NCBI GenBank assembly: GCA_964035575.1 | Contig: OZ037836.1 | Span: 1,860,001-1,924,000 of the forward strand | Reading direction: 5' to 3' | DNA length: 64,000 bases | Source: Rhynchopus sp. YZ270_cl-10 | Lineage: Eukaryota; Euglenozoa; Diplonemea; Diplonemida; Diplonemidae | Shown: in pieces, positions 10,822 to 21,424 of the stretch | Layout: the number at the start of each line of letters is the position of its first letter | Position numbering within the stretch: the stretch's first letter is position 1 | Notes under the pieces: model-generated | What the model was told of the DNA's origin: nothing | Databases searched by the model: none | What the model saw: the letters and a program-made list of their open reading frames with translations, nothing else | Position numbers and translations under genes: made by a program

Positions 10822-11193
10822 AAGACCTCTCCCCTAACTGTTTGTTTTCTCTTGCACACCACACATACCTAAACACGAAGTTGCTTCCTTTCTCTGCAGA
10901 CAAACACACATGTCTTGTGGAAACCTTTTGAGTGTACCTCTTCTCGAAGTACGACAACAACGTGTCTTTGCAACATGAGGCTGTCTACCTCCACCATCTT
11001 TTCTCACCGCCCTGTCACCCTGTCACCCTTTTTTCTCCTTGTCGCATACGCGAATTTTCCTGGAACCGCAGGAAAAAGACTGGGGAGTGTTGGTGTGTCC
11101 GTGATGCCACAGAGCCGACTCGTTGAGTGCCTCACAAAACCTCAAATTGCTTCTTCTTTGCTTTTATTTATTGTCTTCGCGCTTTATCATTGT

Positions 11194-11488
11194 TGTTGGG
11201 AAATAAAACCTGGAACAGTATTCTGCCCAAAGTCTGAGGGAAACTCAATACGTCATTTTGCGAAGACTTCTTTCCTGTTGGTGCGTGGGGTGTCTGCAAC
11301 GTCTTGTCAATGTACTTCGTACATGTTCACACAATAGCCCCAACTCCCACAGCCCCACCCCCACCAATGCTTTCCTCCACGCACTCCGTGCCTTCTTCCC
11401 ACCATGATTGCCTCCTTCAGTGTTCTGATGTCCTCTCCTACTCCCACAACCCCACCACACAACAGAGCAACACAGAAAAAACGACAAA
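11194..11488 (+). promoter_or_regulatory. Upstream region of family 2 gene B
   Basis: A near-identical copy of 3454-3748, ending in cacacaacagagcaacac before ATGG at 11489. Retention of the whole block shows that the duplicated unit included the promoter or leader. Confidence 0.55.
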
Positions 11489-12074
11489 ATGGACGTAACC
11501 ATCAAGGGGTACGACGACAACTTGTTCATGATCGAGGTGGGTGTGGATGACACAACGGAGACGATGCGGCAGAAGGTGGCGTCTGCAGTGGGGTTGGCTG
11601 AGGACAGCTTCCACATGGGCTTCGGAGGGAAGGACGAAGGAGACGACATCACGCAGCTGAGTGCTGGTGACACAATCATCCTCACGAAAACTAAGAAGGG
11701 GGCAATTAACGTCTGACCAACCGCCAAGTGGGGCCCCTGGACGCCGTGTTCGCATGGTACTGAGTCAGCGTGGGCGGCCGCCTCTCCAATGATGGATTCG
11801 CTCGGGACCGGAGGAGGAACAAGCCGATGTGGGAACCCTGGTTATTAATACAACATCACAGTCAATTTCGGGCAGATCACCAGCTTATGTAGGCTACGCA
11901 AACCCCTTCGAGGGGTTTCAAGGATCTGTTACCTGTGCGGTGACTGGGAGTGTGTTGATGCCGATGAGGGGATCCCAGGTACAAGAAGGAAGCGTTGCCG
12001 GTGTCTCTACTGGTGACGGAATATTGTTGCTGTTCCTGTGTTGTCGTTTGACCGCATGGGAACGTTTTGTTGCT

Positions 12075-12860
12075 TTGTTGGTGCGTACACTGTATGTGAA
12101 ACAACTGTGGATCAGCAGGTACGTGCTCTTGTGTATTCAGTGTGGTGTGTTGTAGTTTTGTTCAGTTCAGTTCAGTTTTCATCTTTTTGCCGTAGTAGAA
12201 TTCTTGTGTTATGTGTTTAACCTCAGGCTGTGTACACCGTAGTGAAACATCTGTGGATCTGCAGGTGCGTGCTCTGTCGTTAATTCAGTGTGGCATGTTG
12301 TAGTTTTTGGTCTGTTTTTACGTTTTTATACGTTAGTAGAAGAAGGGATCTGCGAACATTCATTCGCAGGTGGGTACAAGTTGTCGCCGTGGCATTCAGC
12401 TACGGTGCAGAAGAAGTAGTAGGGCAGACCAACGTCTGTGCTAGAAGGAAGAGGTTAAACTTTCAGGGTGTATGCATTGTACGTGAAACAACTGTGGATC
12501 TGCAGGTACATGCTCTGCTGTTTTTCCAATGTGTTTATTTTTGTTCTATTTTCACGTGCTTTGGTACGTTGATAGATGAAGGAGTTGTCGCCGTGGCTCA
12601 GCTACGGTGCAGAAGAGGCAGTAGGGCAGACCAACGTCTGTGCTAGAAGGAAGAGGTTAAGCTTTCAGGGTGTATGCACTGTACGTGAAACAACTGTGGA
12701 TCTGCAGGTACATGCTCTGTTGTTTTTCCAATCTGTTTGTTTTTGTTCTATTTTCACGTGCTTTGGTACGTTGAAGATGAAGGAGTTGTCGCCGTGGCGT
12801 CCAGCTACGGTGCAGATGAGGCAGTAGGGCAGACCAACTACCAAATGTAGGGTCTGTGCT
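12075..12860 (+). repeat. Tandem array of ~200-240-bp units
   Basis: Four degenerate units, each containing a version of gtgaaacaactgtggatctg followed by caggtacatgctctg, start near 12078, 12226, 12468 and 12669. Single units lie at about 5866, 6319, 15362 and 17566. Spacing is about 150-240 bp. Confidence 0.7.
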
Positions 12861-13160
12861 ACGCGGAAAGGCTGGTACTTGAGTTTGTTCACTGTTTGTT
12901 GTAACTCCTTCCCTGCCGGCACTCCCTTACTTGTAAGGAAGAAGTTACAACTTTCTCTGTACAAATCAGGGGAATTTTGTGTGGCCGTCTGCCATATTGT
13001 GTGGACATGTTAGCTGACGGTGCTGCTGTTTCTTTTACAGCAACACTGCTCTTGCTGTTGATTTTTCTTTTTCATTTTTACTTTTTAATGTTTCGAAAAA
13101 CGGAGGTTAATGTTTCCGGTTCGGGCCTGGACTCCGACCCCTACTTTTGCTGACGCGTAC

Positions 13161-13205
13161 GAACGGTCGTGAACCGTCCCCATTCTCTTACGGTGCGGGC
13201 AACGC
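13161..13205 (+). other. Structured hairpin element, copy 1
   Basis: The stem acggt/accgt closes a cgtga loop and is followed by attctcttacggtgcggg. A related structure occurs at 57711-57779 with one compensatory pair change (A-T to G-C) in the first stem. It is possibly a small structured RNA or a repeat; with only two copies the evidence is thin. Confidence 0.3.
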
Positions 13206-13635
13206 GGTAACGGTGGCTAGGAAGAAGGGAATCACCCAGAACCACTAATCGCAGCCTGACAGGCACCGAACCTCGGGTGAGAATCCCCTCCTGTCAGCCC
13301 TGTTCGAAGTACCTATTTTGTTTGACCTTCTTGTCTTTTTGACTTTTTGACTTTTCTTTTATGCTATCGAACAGTGCACCCCCAGTAGTGTTGGCATGCA
13401 TACCTGGGCTGGTCGGCTTGCCGATCTGTTCCAGGGACTGGGGTAAAGTGCCATTAAACGCAGCAGGTACCTGTGTTTTTTGGGGGTCTTTTGGTTGGGA
13501 AGGCCACAGAAAGAAGGCCCGGCCTGCCAGAGACCTAAAACGGACCCCTACCTCACGAAAACTAAGAAGTACTCAGCCCGAGCAGAGCTTCACGCGTTGG
13601 GTGAGACGGACATCACTGCACAGAGGTTGGAGGAG

Positions 13636-14239
13636 CCCGACGGCGGACCGCCCCCCATAGCACATTTTTGCGGTGCACGGGCGTACGGGATTAGTATCTT
13701 TTTTTCGAGAGAACCCAAGAGCGGCCAGGTCCTGGACAAGTACGTTGTGCTTTTAGACCTACAAACTGTCTGGGGTGGTGGGACCTCGGGGCGAAGGGTG
13801 CTTCCCGGGACCCCAATATCCTACCACAAGGAGCTCGAGTCGTGCATGGAATGCAGGGTACTCTGAGCCGATTACTTCCACAAAACTCCCAGATCCCAAG
13901 ACCTCCACGGGGGGCAGGCCTCCACGGCAACCCGCGACCGCCGACACCTTAGCTCCGTACTGCCTCTGTCTGTAACCTGCCGGTCCCCCACCTACCTACG
14001 CTTTTTGTGGTGTCTTTTTACGACGGTGGACCAAGGGGCTTTGCAGTGCAGTCAACGCCGACGGAGCGAGACTCGATTGTGACCGGGTGAAAAGGGAACC
14101 TTAGCCAGCGCTAACCAGCGGCAGTTTTGACTCAGGGAGGAGTTTCTCACCGCAGACTGGCGACACACCCCCACTTTTTCGGGGTGGCTGCATTCCTCTT
14201 CGGAACGGGGTGTTCCATCCTATTTTTAAAAACGTTTAT
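13636..14239 (+). mobile_element. Retroposon-like element SA, copy 3 (19-bp TSD)
   Basis: 604 bp starting cccgacggcggaccgccccc and ending aaaaacgtttat, flanked by tgcacagaggttggaggag at 13617-13635 and 14240-14258. It is near-identical to 7320-7940. It sits at the same linker codons of family 2 that copy 2 hit in family 1. Confidence 0.8.
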
Positions 14240-15467
14240 TGCACAGAGGTTGGAGGAGGTGGAGGATCCTGAGGTGGCGTGTTTGCTTCTGCAGGCGGAG
14301 GTTGCGACTGTCATTCCGGATGACTTCTTGTCGGGTTCATCATTAACGAGACTTGATCTGAGTGCTGTGTCGTGTGTGACGGAGGTTGGTGATAGGTTTC
14401 TGTACAGTTGTACAACGTTGACAAGCATCGACCTGTCAGGGTTGAGCAATGTGACGCGCATCGGTGGCTCCTTTCTCTACTACTGCGAAGGTTTAACCAC
14501 TCTGGATCTTTCACCACTCAGCAACGTGACAGAAGTCGGTGGCTGCTTTCTCTCCGACTGCGAAGGTTTAACCACTCTGGATCTTACACCACTCAGCAAC
14601 TTGACAAAAATCGGTAACTCCTTTCTCTACGGCTGCAAAGGCTTGACCACTCTGGATCTTTCGCCACTCAGCAACGTGACAGAAATCGATGGCAACTTTC
14701 TCAGCTGCACAGGCTTAACCACTCTGGATCTTTCACCACTCAGCAACTTGACGCGTATTGGTAGCTACTTTCTCTACGGCTGCAAAGGTTTAACCACTCT
14801 GGATCTTTCACCACTCAGCAGGGTTAAGGTTGTTGGTTCGCACTTTCTTACGAACTGCACTTCGTTGAAGAGTATTCACCTTACCGGCTGCAGCAGTGCT
14901 GTGTCCGACGCAGTAGTGAAGTGCGAGCTGAGCAAGCTTGTGGTTGAAGCACGTCCGAAACGCAGCAGAGACGAATCCCCCGAGCAAGCACACAAACGGC
15001 AGAGAGCCGCACAATGACGATGAGGTGTGCTGGTGGGAGGGTATAAAGGGAAGGACTGGAAGGGTTTCAGCCTCAGAATTGGCAAGGTTCGCGGTACCAA
15101 GTGGTGGCTCACGTGCCATTTGTGTTTGAGGAAGCCTGCTATGTAGCACAGCACCAAAAGCAAAGCAGCTGTGCTGCGGTCAACGAAAGCAGACATGGTG
15201 GCAGTTTAGTGAGGACACATCAGTTAGCAAATGTTTGTTTAATGTTGATGAGGGTAGCATCGGTTTGTAATGTGGTCCACGTTTTTGTGGGAATTGTCAG
15301 GATCTTGATCACAACGATGAAGATTTGGGCTGTGTAAAATGTTTGTCTTGTTTGCCTTGTCGGGTGTGTGCACTGTATGTGAAACAACTGTGGATCTGCA
15401 GGTACGTGCTCTGTTGTTTATTCAGTGTGGTGTGTTGTGGTTTTGTTATGTTTTTACGCTTTTTTAC

Positions 15468-15629
15468 TAACAAGAAGAAAACCGACGCAGGATCTTTTCT
15501 TGGAACTGTTTTATTCTCCTCACCCCAACAACAACATCACATTCAGAAAAACACTGTTTTTTCGTTTTTTTTCGCTTTCTTTTCGTCTTCCTCACACTTT
15601 GTTACTACGAAGAAAATTTTTTTCGTTCG
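15468..15629. mobile_element. 162-bp insertion with 11-bp duplication
   Basis: Absent from the paralogous site near 5945. The host cgcttttttac is present at 15457-15467 and again at 15630-15640. The pyrimidine/A-rich body has no inverted ends. It is possibly a short retroposon, but the T-rich duplication lowers certainty. Confidence 0.5.
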
Positions 15630-15747
15630 CGCTTTTTTACGTTTGTAGAAGAAGGGACCTTGCGAACATTCTTTCGCAGGTGGGTACAAGCTGTCACCGT
15701 GGCACTCACTCAACAATTCTCCTTGAAAGAAAAAATACGTTGTTTTA

Positions 15748-17319
15748 GGGGGATCCGTAAATAGACCGGCAACGACCAGACACGTAATTAGTGTGTATAG
15801 CCGGTCTTTAGGGTCCGTAAAAAGACCGGCTCTTAAGGATTACCGGCTATAAGGGCCGGTCCTACCCACCCTCGAAAAAGACCGGCAGACCGGGTGTACA
15901 ATTGTACACACAAAAAATATCCGATTTTTTGGAAAAAACCAAAGGGGGACCCTTTGGTCGTCGAAATTCCCCAGCCAAAATTGGTCGCAAAATCGGCCGA
16001 TTTTTCAAAAATCTCAAAAAAAAAAAATCCCAAAAATTTTTTTTCACAAGTGTTTTTGAGGCCTGCTCACTACACCCTAGGCACCCTCCTGGGACCAAAA
16101 AGTCAAAAAAAGCAAGAATTGAGCTGTTTTGAGCATCTAGAGTTTATTCCCCAGCCATTTTCTGCACCACCAGTGCACTTTGTATGGGCCAGCGCCTTGT
16201 CAAAAAATCGAAAAATCTCAAAAAAAAAATTTTTTTTTTCGGGAAAATTTCGACCCCTGAGTTGGGTTTTTGGGCAGCAAAAAGTGCAAAAAAACGCAAA
16301 AATCGGGTGTTTTGACGATCTGGGGGTAAACCATATGCATTATGCACCTTATGCATTACTACAGGGCCCACAATTTCGGCTTTTCCTTAGCAAATTCCGC
16401 CACAATTTTTTTTTTTTTTCGATTTTGGCAAAGGCAAATCTCAGGCAAAAAGAAATCACCCCGATAATGGGTCCTTGGGTGTCCAAAGATGCCAAAAACA
16501 CAAAAAAAATTGATGTTTTGACCATCGGTGGGCACCTAAAACGCACTTTTCTGCCCAAAAAATGAATATCGATTTTTCTTAGCGTTCTTATAGCCGTGAT
16601 TTTTCAGTTTTTTTTCGCAAAGGTGAAAAAAAAATTCACCCAAAATAGTGGGTCCTTGGGAGACCAAAAACGCAAAAAAACGCAACATTTTGGTGTTTTG
16701 ACCCTTCAGAAGCACCCAAAACGCACTTTTGTGTACCAAAACACGCATATTTCACATTTCCTTAGCAATTCCTTTCACAAGTACAAGGCGATTTTTGACC
16801 AGACAAAAAAAATTTTATTGCCCAAAAACGGGCGTGGTAGGCACCCGAAGTCATAAAATGGCCCAAAGAATCCAAAAAACCTCAGAAATACATGTTCGTG
16901 AATAAACATTTGCAAGTCAAAATTCAACCACAATACGGTCATTTTGTGCATACCCTGTAGTAGTGGCTAGAGAGCACGCATGCAGACCTGTTCCTTGCAA
17001 TTTCCAGTGTTGTGTTTATCAATGCATGCATCCAGAGGACCTCTGGTTTGCGGAATCGTAGGCACTCCTGAGCAAAAATGAAGTCGGTTTTTGACCCAAA
17101 ATCGGGGTGTGTGGGCCTAATTTGCTCCAAATTTGGCCGAAAATTGGGATTTTTCTGAAAATTTCATTGTGCTCAGCAAAAATCCTTGCTTTTTTGAAGA
17201 ATTTTCCAAAAAATATGCTATACCCCCTATGACTGGACCCAACTCCCCTCACCCTTTTTTTTTTTCACCCAAAAGGGCCGGAAATTTTACACACGAATAC
17301 ACAAACTTACGGACCCCCC
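15748..17319. mobile_element. PIF/Harbinger-like non-autonomous DNA transposon
   Basis: 1572 bp absent from the paralogous locus, whose empty site is TTA at 6076-6078. The ends are 13-bp inverted repeats, GGGGGATCCGTAA and the reverse complement of TTACGGACCCCCC, with one mismatch. TTA is duplicated at 15745-15747 and 17320-17322. G-rich ends with a TTA/TWA duplication are typical of PIF/Harbinger. The subterminal sequence tccgtaaaaagaccggc is repeated at 15811-15827. No transposase frame is seen. Internal parts recur at about 31570-35000. Confidence 0.75.
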
Positions 17320-18196
17320 TTATATTTTTGTTGCATGTATCTTCCAGTCCTGTGGCTGCCTGGAATAACTGGATGCATGCAACCCTGCAGTGCCATCAGC
17401 CATCTTGAGTTCACGAGATTACTGTGAACTCCGCTGCAGTTGCTGTGTTACATTTTACTGTTTCCTCAGTCCGATAACTTTTTTATTACGGTGCAGAAGA
17501 GGCAGTAGGGCAGACCAACTACCAAAGGTGGTCTGCGCTAGAGGGAAGGGGTTACGTTTTTAGGGTGTGTGCACTGTACGTGAGACAACTGACGTGCTCT
17601 GTTGTTTATCCAGGATCACGAACCTATGTCATTTGAAAGCATATTCGGGGATGGTACATGGGGACAGGAAGGGTAACAAACAAGGTGGTCGCCCTTCTTT
17701 ATTAGCACGCCATATGTTAGGGTTTTGTGCATTGCTTCTTTCATTAGTTTTGCAGTCAGGCCAGCTTACTGCGTGGGAGGGCTGCCACATCCAGGGGTGA
17801 GATGTGCTGCCTGCAAATGACTTCTCGAGTCTGCGAAGTGCATTTATACATTTTGCATCTCCATAACGATACACCTGCCCAGCTCAACCGACTCCCCCGA
17901 CAACTCATGTGTAACTGTTCGACGAGAGAAACCATAACTGTGTTCCTTCCCATCCCTCCACCTTTTCACTGTCCTCTTCGTCCATCTTTCCTATTGGTCG
18001 GAAGTGCCAAAATAGGGTCGATAATTTTTGGATTGGAAAGAGCGGTCGCGAAAAAGCCCAAATAAGGCGTTTTCGTTTTCGTTTTCGTTTTTAAATTTTC
18101 TAATTTTTTAGTTTTTATGATTACAATGCAATGCTAAAAGGAAATTAAACACCGTACCCAGAAGATGGCCGCTTCCAGACTTCGGGCGGTTCGGAC

Positions 18197-18297
18197 TGAG
18201 TGTGGGGACGCGTTCAAGAATTAAACTCTTCCCCCCAAACCCCCTTTCGTCTCTAGTTTTCTTTATCCAAACGTCAAGTGGATGCGTAATAATTTTT
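18197..18297 (+). repeat. Dispersed ~100-bp repeat, copy 1
   Basis: From gtgtggggacgcgttcaaga through gtggatgcgtaataattt. It recurs in the same orientation at 35371-35470 and inverted at about 51210-51305. Confidence 0.7.
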
Positions 18298-18589
18298 GCA
18301 TTTTAGTTTTCATTTTTGAATTTGCTATTAATTTAATAAAGATACGATACCCACCCTATTCAAACCCAAACCTTTGTATTTCAGTGTGATCTGTGGTGAG
18401 GACGTGTTCCAACTTTTCAACGTCTTCCATTATTATTCTGACCCTGTGGATGATCTCAAGTACACCTGCCACGCAGAAAGCAGCCATCCACAAAGTCATT
18501 AACCTGTCAGAGTCCCACGTCAAGAGGGCCTTCCCCACCTCCCGCATGGGGCCATTGTCGGATGCGTTGTCCTACGTTATCCCGTACCT

Positions 18590-18652
18590 GTTTTGTCGTT
18601 GTTTCTTCTTGCCCCACCCAAACCACCTGCACAAAACAGATTTGACTCAACA
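18590..18652 (+). pseudogene. Orphan family 1 leader without gene
   Basis: Contains ttgtttcttcttgccccacc and cacctgcacaaaacagattt, the family 1 leader, but no ATGG or UBL coding sequence follows. It is a relic of a lost family 1 copy or a captured promoter. Confidence 0.6.
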
Positions 18653-18832
18653 GCAACCACCACAGTACACTGATCCTTGCCTAGACGTCTTTCTCACTGT
18701 CTCTCCATCCCCTTTTAAATAGTTGATAAAAAAAAGTGGAGATTGCGCAATACTGTGGCAACACAAACCGAGGCAACTGCACTACTCCAAGAATTTTTCA
18801 GAAAAAAACAGAACTCAGTCAGTCTAGGATAA

Positions 18833-20620
18833 ATGAACTGCCTCGATGCTGTACTATCGCTGGACGGGTCGTTGTGCGCGAAGGAACGCAAAAAGCGCTC
18901 GATTGTGCTGTTCTTCGCTTTGGCTGGGATTGTCTTTCTTGTTGCTGGGGTGGGCGCACGCATGGGGAAGCCGATTCCCGCAGCTATCCTTGCTGTGTAC
19001 ATCACGTCATTTGTCGTGGTGCTGTACCTCCTTGGATGTGTTCTGTGCAAAAGGGAGCTGAGCCACAACCTAATTGTCACTGTCTTGTACACTGCTAGCG
19101 TGGGCTTCTACGTAATGGACCTGAACGCGCGGACCGTGGGCATCCAAATGTGGCCTCTGCTCGTCATCGTTGTTGATTTGTTCTTGGTTCTCGAGGTGCC
19201 CGGGCAGTACACAACCGGGTTGGTGGCGTTCACTGTCTTCTGGTTGATTTTGATGGCTGTAGAAGAAAGCTTTCGTTTCGGGATCTTCGACCTCCCAGGG
19301 CTGAACGAGCAGCACGGTGAGTTTGGGAGAAGAGCGCACTTTCTTGCAAGAATGGACTGTGAGACGCTGCCTTGCCCAGTAGATTTCCCCCCAAGAACAC
19401 TGTACACCGCACTCTCCGTTTTTGTAATCGACTTCATGGCAACCCGAGGCTTCGCGAGGGAGGTGTTGAAGGATCAGGTGTCCATGGAGAAGACGATCAA
19501 CACTGTGCAGGTCATTGCCTCGATGCTGGCACAGTATGACGTGGAGGGGGTGGCCAGCCTGCTGACGACACACGAGGCCGACCTCCCTGCTGCCATGACC
19601 GAAGCACTTCGGCACTTAGAAGAGAACCTACGCCTCTACAAAGCGTACCTCCCGATGACGTGCCTGCCCTTTCCCACTCATGAAGTGGCGCGCGGCGATG
19701 TTTTCGACCGTGGATTATCCTGTTCACGGTCGTCCTCGCTCGCTTCCTCCTTATCCATCCAGCATCTTGTTTCGAGTCCTCGAGCCCTCGCATTGCCGCA
19801 GATAGGCTTGAGTGCCGTCAAGGCAACGTTGTTAACGATAAATATAAAAGACACATATGCGATCTTGGAGGATGGAGGCACCCATTTTGCGGCGTTGTTC
19901 ACGATGTTGCTGCAGCGTGTCATTGATGCGAGCGAATCGCAGAGGGGGATGGTCGATGTGTTTGTCGGCGACAGAGTACATTGCTCATTCAACACTACCC
20001 GGGTCTGCGCCAACCATGCGACATCAGCTCTGCACGCAGTATCAGCAGTGCTCGGAAATTCGATGGCAGTTGACGTCAATATGGGTGTCGCAACAGGAAA
20101 CGTGCTGCGTGGTGATATGGGATGTGACGGAATGCGTCGCTTCAGCATGGTAGGTCCTCTGGTGCGTGATGTGCACGGCATGGAGAGGGCAGGGCGTACG
20201 CTTGGGTGTACCGTCGTGTGTAATAGGATATGCTTTTCAGATGCAGAGTGTGAGCATCAGTTACGTCTGTTGCCGTGCAGGGTGGAGGTGGACAGCGGGT
20301 GTGAGAAGGAGCACATTGCCGAGCTGCTTGAAACCTCCAACGACAACGACCCCGACGCAGACGAATGGATGTACATGATAGGCGGCCGCAGTGATTGGGA
20401 CACATACAACGCAGTGGTGCGGAAGTACCTCAAAGGCAAGGCGTCTGCGCAGGACGTCATCGACGCTGCCTCTCAGGGTGTCTGTGCACAGAAACCCCTC
20501 AACGTTGTGCCCGGGTCGGTAAAAGGGGACCTCCTCTGTCTGCCGGTGCGCACAGCGCGTACCTCACGGTATTCCACACTGGATGCGTCAGTGTCGTTTC
20601 TTCGCACGACAACTGAGTAG
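18833..20620 (+). CDS. Six-TM protein with class III cyclase-like domain, copy A
   Basis: Predicted 595-residue membrane protein. About six hydrophobic segments lie in residues 24-210 (for example IVLFFALAGIVFLVAGVGA), with a polar loop at about 145-190. A helical linker follows containing LRLYKAYLPMTCLPF, a motif position that resembles REYRSYMPQS in the protein at 41612. A nucleotide-cyclase-like domain spans about 325-490. The second metal-Asp region is kept (VFVGDRVHCSF). The first metal site reads INIKD, with Asn where Asp is usual. The usual NxxxR transition-state pair is not evident in MVGPLVRDVHGMER. I infer a membrane receptor or sensor with weak or no cyclase activity. It is near-identical to copy B. 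A 4-bp difference near the 3' end gives the alternative tail SFLRTTTE. Confidence 0.8.
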   Translation: MNCLDAVLSLDGSLCAKERKKRSIVLFFALAGIVFLVAGVGARMGKPIPAAILAVYITSFVVVLYLLGCVLCKRELSHNLIVTVLYTASVGFYVMDLNARTVGIQMWPLLVIVVDLFLVLEVPGQYTTGLVAFTVFWLILMAVEESFRFGIFDLPGLNEQHGEFGRRAHFLARMDCETLPCPVDFPPRTLYTALSVFVIDFMATRGFAREVLKDQVSMEKTINTVQVIASMLAQYDVEGVASLLTTHEADLPAAMTEALRHLEENLRLYKAYLPMTCLPFPTHEVARGDVFDRGLSCSRSSSLASSLSIQHLVSSPRALALPQIGLSAVKATLLTINIKDTYAILEDGGTHFAALFTMLLQRVIDASESQRGMVDVFVGDRVHCSFNTTRVCANHATSALHAVSAVLGNSMAVDVNMGVATGNVLRGDMGCDGMRRFSMVGPLVRDVHGMERAGRTLGCTVVCNRICFSDAECEHQLRLLPCRVEVDSGCEKEHIAELLETSNDNDPDADEWMYMIGGRSDWDTYNAVVRKYLKGKASAQDVIDAASQGVCAQKPLNVVPGSVKGDLLCLPVRTARTSRYSTLDASVSFLRTTTE

Positions 20621-20636
20621 AAAAAAATGGAATCAG

Positions 20637-21407
20637 CAGTGTTTTTTCTACGGGGGTTGGAGGGGGGCGGTTTACACCCCTGGGTTTTTTTGGATTTTTA
20701 TTGGGATTACTGGGGGGTTTAAAGATCACCACAGGTGGTCGAAAGTGCCAAATTTTGGTTTTAACGGCCTCAAATCGTCGAAATTAGCCGGTCAATAGGG
20801 GTTGAAGTATGCTTGTGCGAGAGAAGCAACGAGTCTGCCTGTGGCAGTTGATGTGATGGTGTTGGTGACCAATGTCGAGCGAGCTTTTTCTGTGCTGAAG
20901 CTCATCATGACCCCACTGCGGAACCGACTCCGACAGGACACACTTGACATGTTGATCCGAATCAAGATGGAAGGTACGGAACAGCCAGGAGACGACTTTA
21001 TTGAGAAGGTCGTCGACAGGTTTGTGAAAATATCGCCGCAGGGAGGAAGGAGAGTGAATTTCTGACATCAGTTTACTTAACACCATTATTGTTTTTGTGT
21101 CTTCGTGTGGCGTCCTGCGAACCGCAGAAGTTGTGTACTCTGTTCTGTTCGTGTTAGTTTCACCCCCGCCTTAAGCGCATGTTGCACGGTCCCATGTACA
21201 GCTCACCTAAGGACCCCCAGCACCCCTCCCTGATGCCTTTTCATCAACCTCCCCCCAAGAAAAAGCCCACACTACTTGACTCATAAGCCCTGTGACTTGC
21301 AGGGAGACGCGCGCGAAGCGCGCAGGCGAGCGTTCTCACCGGGGAAAAACTTTTTTTTTTTACCGCCCCCTCGAAAATGAAAAACCCAAATCCTAGAAAA
21401 AACCCTG
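20637..21407. mobile_element. hAT-type transposon remnant with dimerisation domain
   Basis: The ends CAGTGTTTTTTCTACG and the reverse complement of CCTAGAAAAAACCCTG form hAT-like inverted repeats. The flanks aatcag/aatcat suggest a decayed short duplication. The element encodes a hAT C-terminal dimerisation region (20802-21065), so structure and coding content agree. At 771 bp it is an internally deleted copy. Confidence 0.7.
20802..21065 (+). pseudogene. hAT transposase C-terminal fragment
   Basis: An 87-residue frame with NVERAFSVLKLIMTPLRNRL, which matches the hAT family C-terminal dimerisation region (S-x-ERxFS-x-LKxIKTxLRxxL pattern). The DDE catalytic portion is missing. It lies inside the hAT-like element at 20637-21407. 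Confidence 0.75.
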
Positions 21408-21424
21408 AATCATGATAAAAAAAA

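Larger units (their letters stand above)
11699..13550 (+). mobile_element. Composite retroposon-like insertion SC (19-bp TSD)
   Basis: 1852 bp flanked by the host 19-mer cctcacgaaaactaagaag at 11680-11698 and 13551-13569. The head (ggggcaattaacgtctgacc) is GC-rich. The middle is a tandem array of a unit also found downstream of the family 2 genes, and the 3' part holds hairpins. It may be a retroposon carrying transduced host flanking DNA. No reverse-transcriptase frame is seen. Confidence 0.65.
11489..15017 (+). pseudogene. UBL-LRR protein, family 2 gene B, split by two retroposons
   Basis: The coding pieces are 11489-11698 (UBL domain, identical at its start to gene A), 13551-13635 (linker) and 14240-15017 (linker and about seven 25-residue LRRs). 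The insertions at 11699 and 13636 have 19-bp perfect host duplications. The long last piece is fully open and ends with a basic tail, PKRSRDESPEQAHKRQRAAQ, which looks like a nuclear localisation signal and contrasts with the CaaX ends of family 1. One repeat is shortened at FLSCTG. As with gene A, the coding pieces are otherwise undamaged, so disruption is recent or the inserts are removed from RNA. Confidence 0.75.
15018..18192 (+). repeat. Downstream half of the duplicated family 2 unit, copy B
   Basis: Homologous to 5609-6942. It differs by an extra or replaced segment at about 15032-15180, a 162-bp insertion at 15468 and the 1.57-kb element at 15748. No gene is recognised. Confidence 0.75.

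Noticed and set aside
7320-14239. LTR-type retroelement as the source of the insertions in UBL-LRR genes.
   Set aside because: No terminal direct repeats, target duplications of 13-19 bp and a 5'-truncated copy fit LINE/SINE-type retroposition instead.
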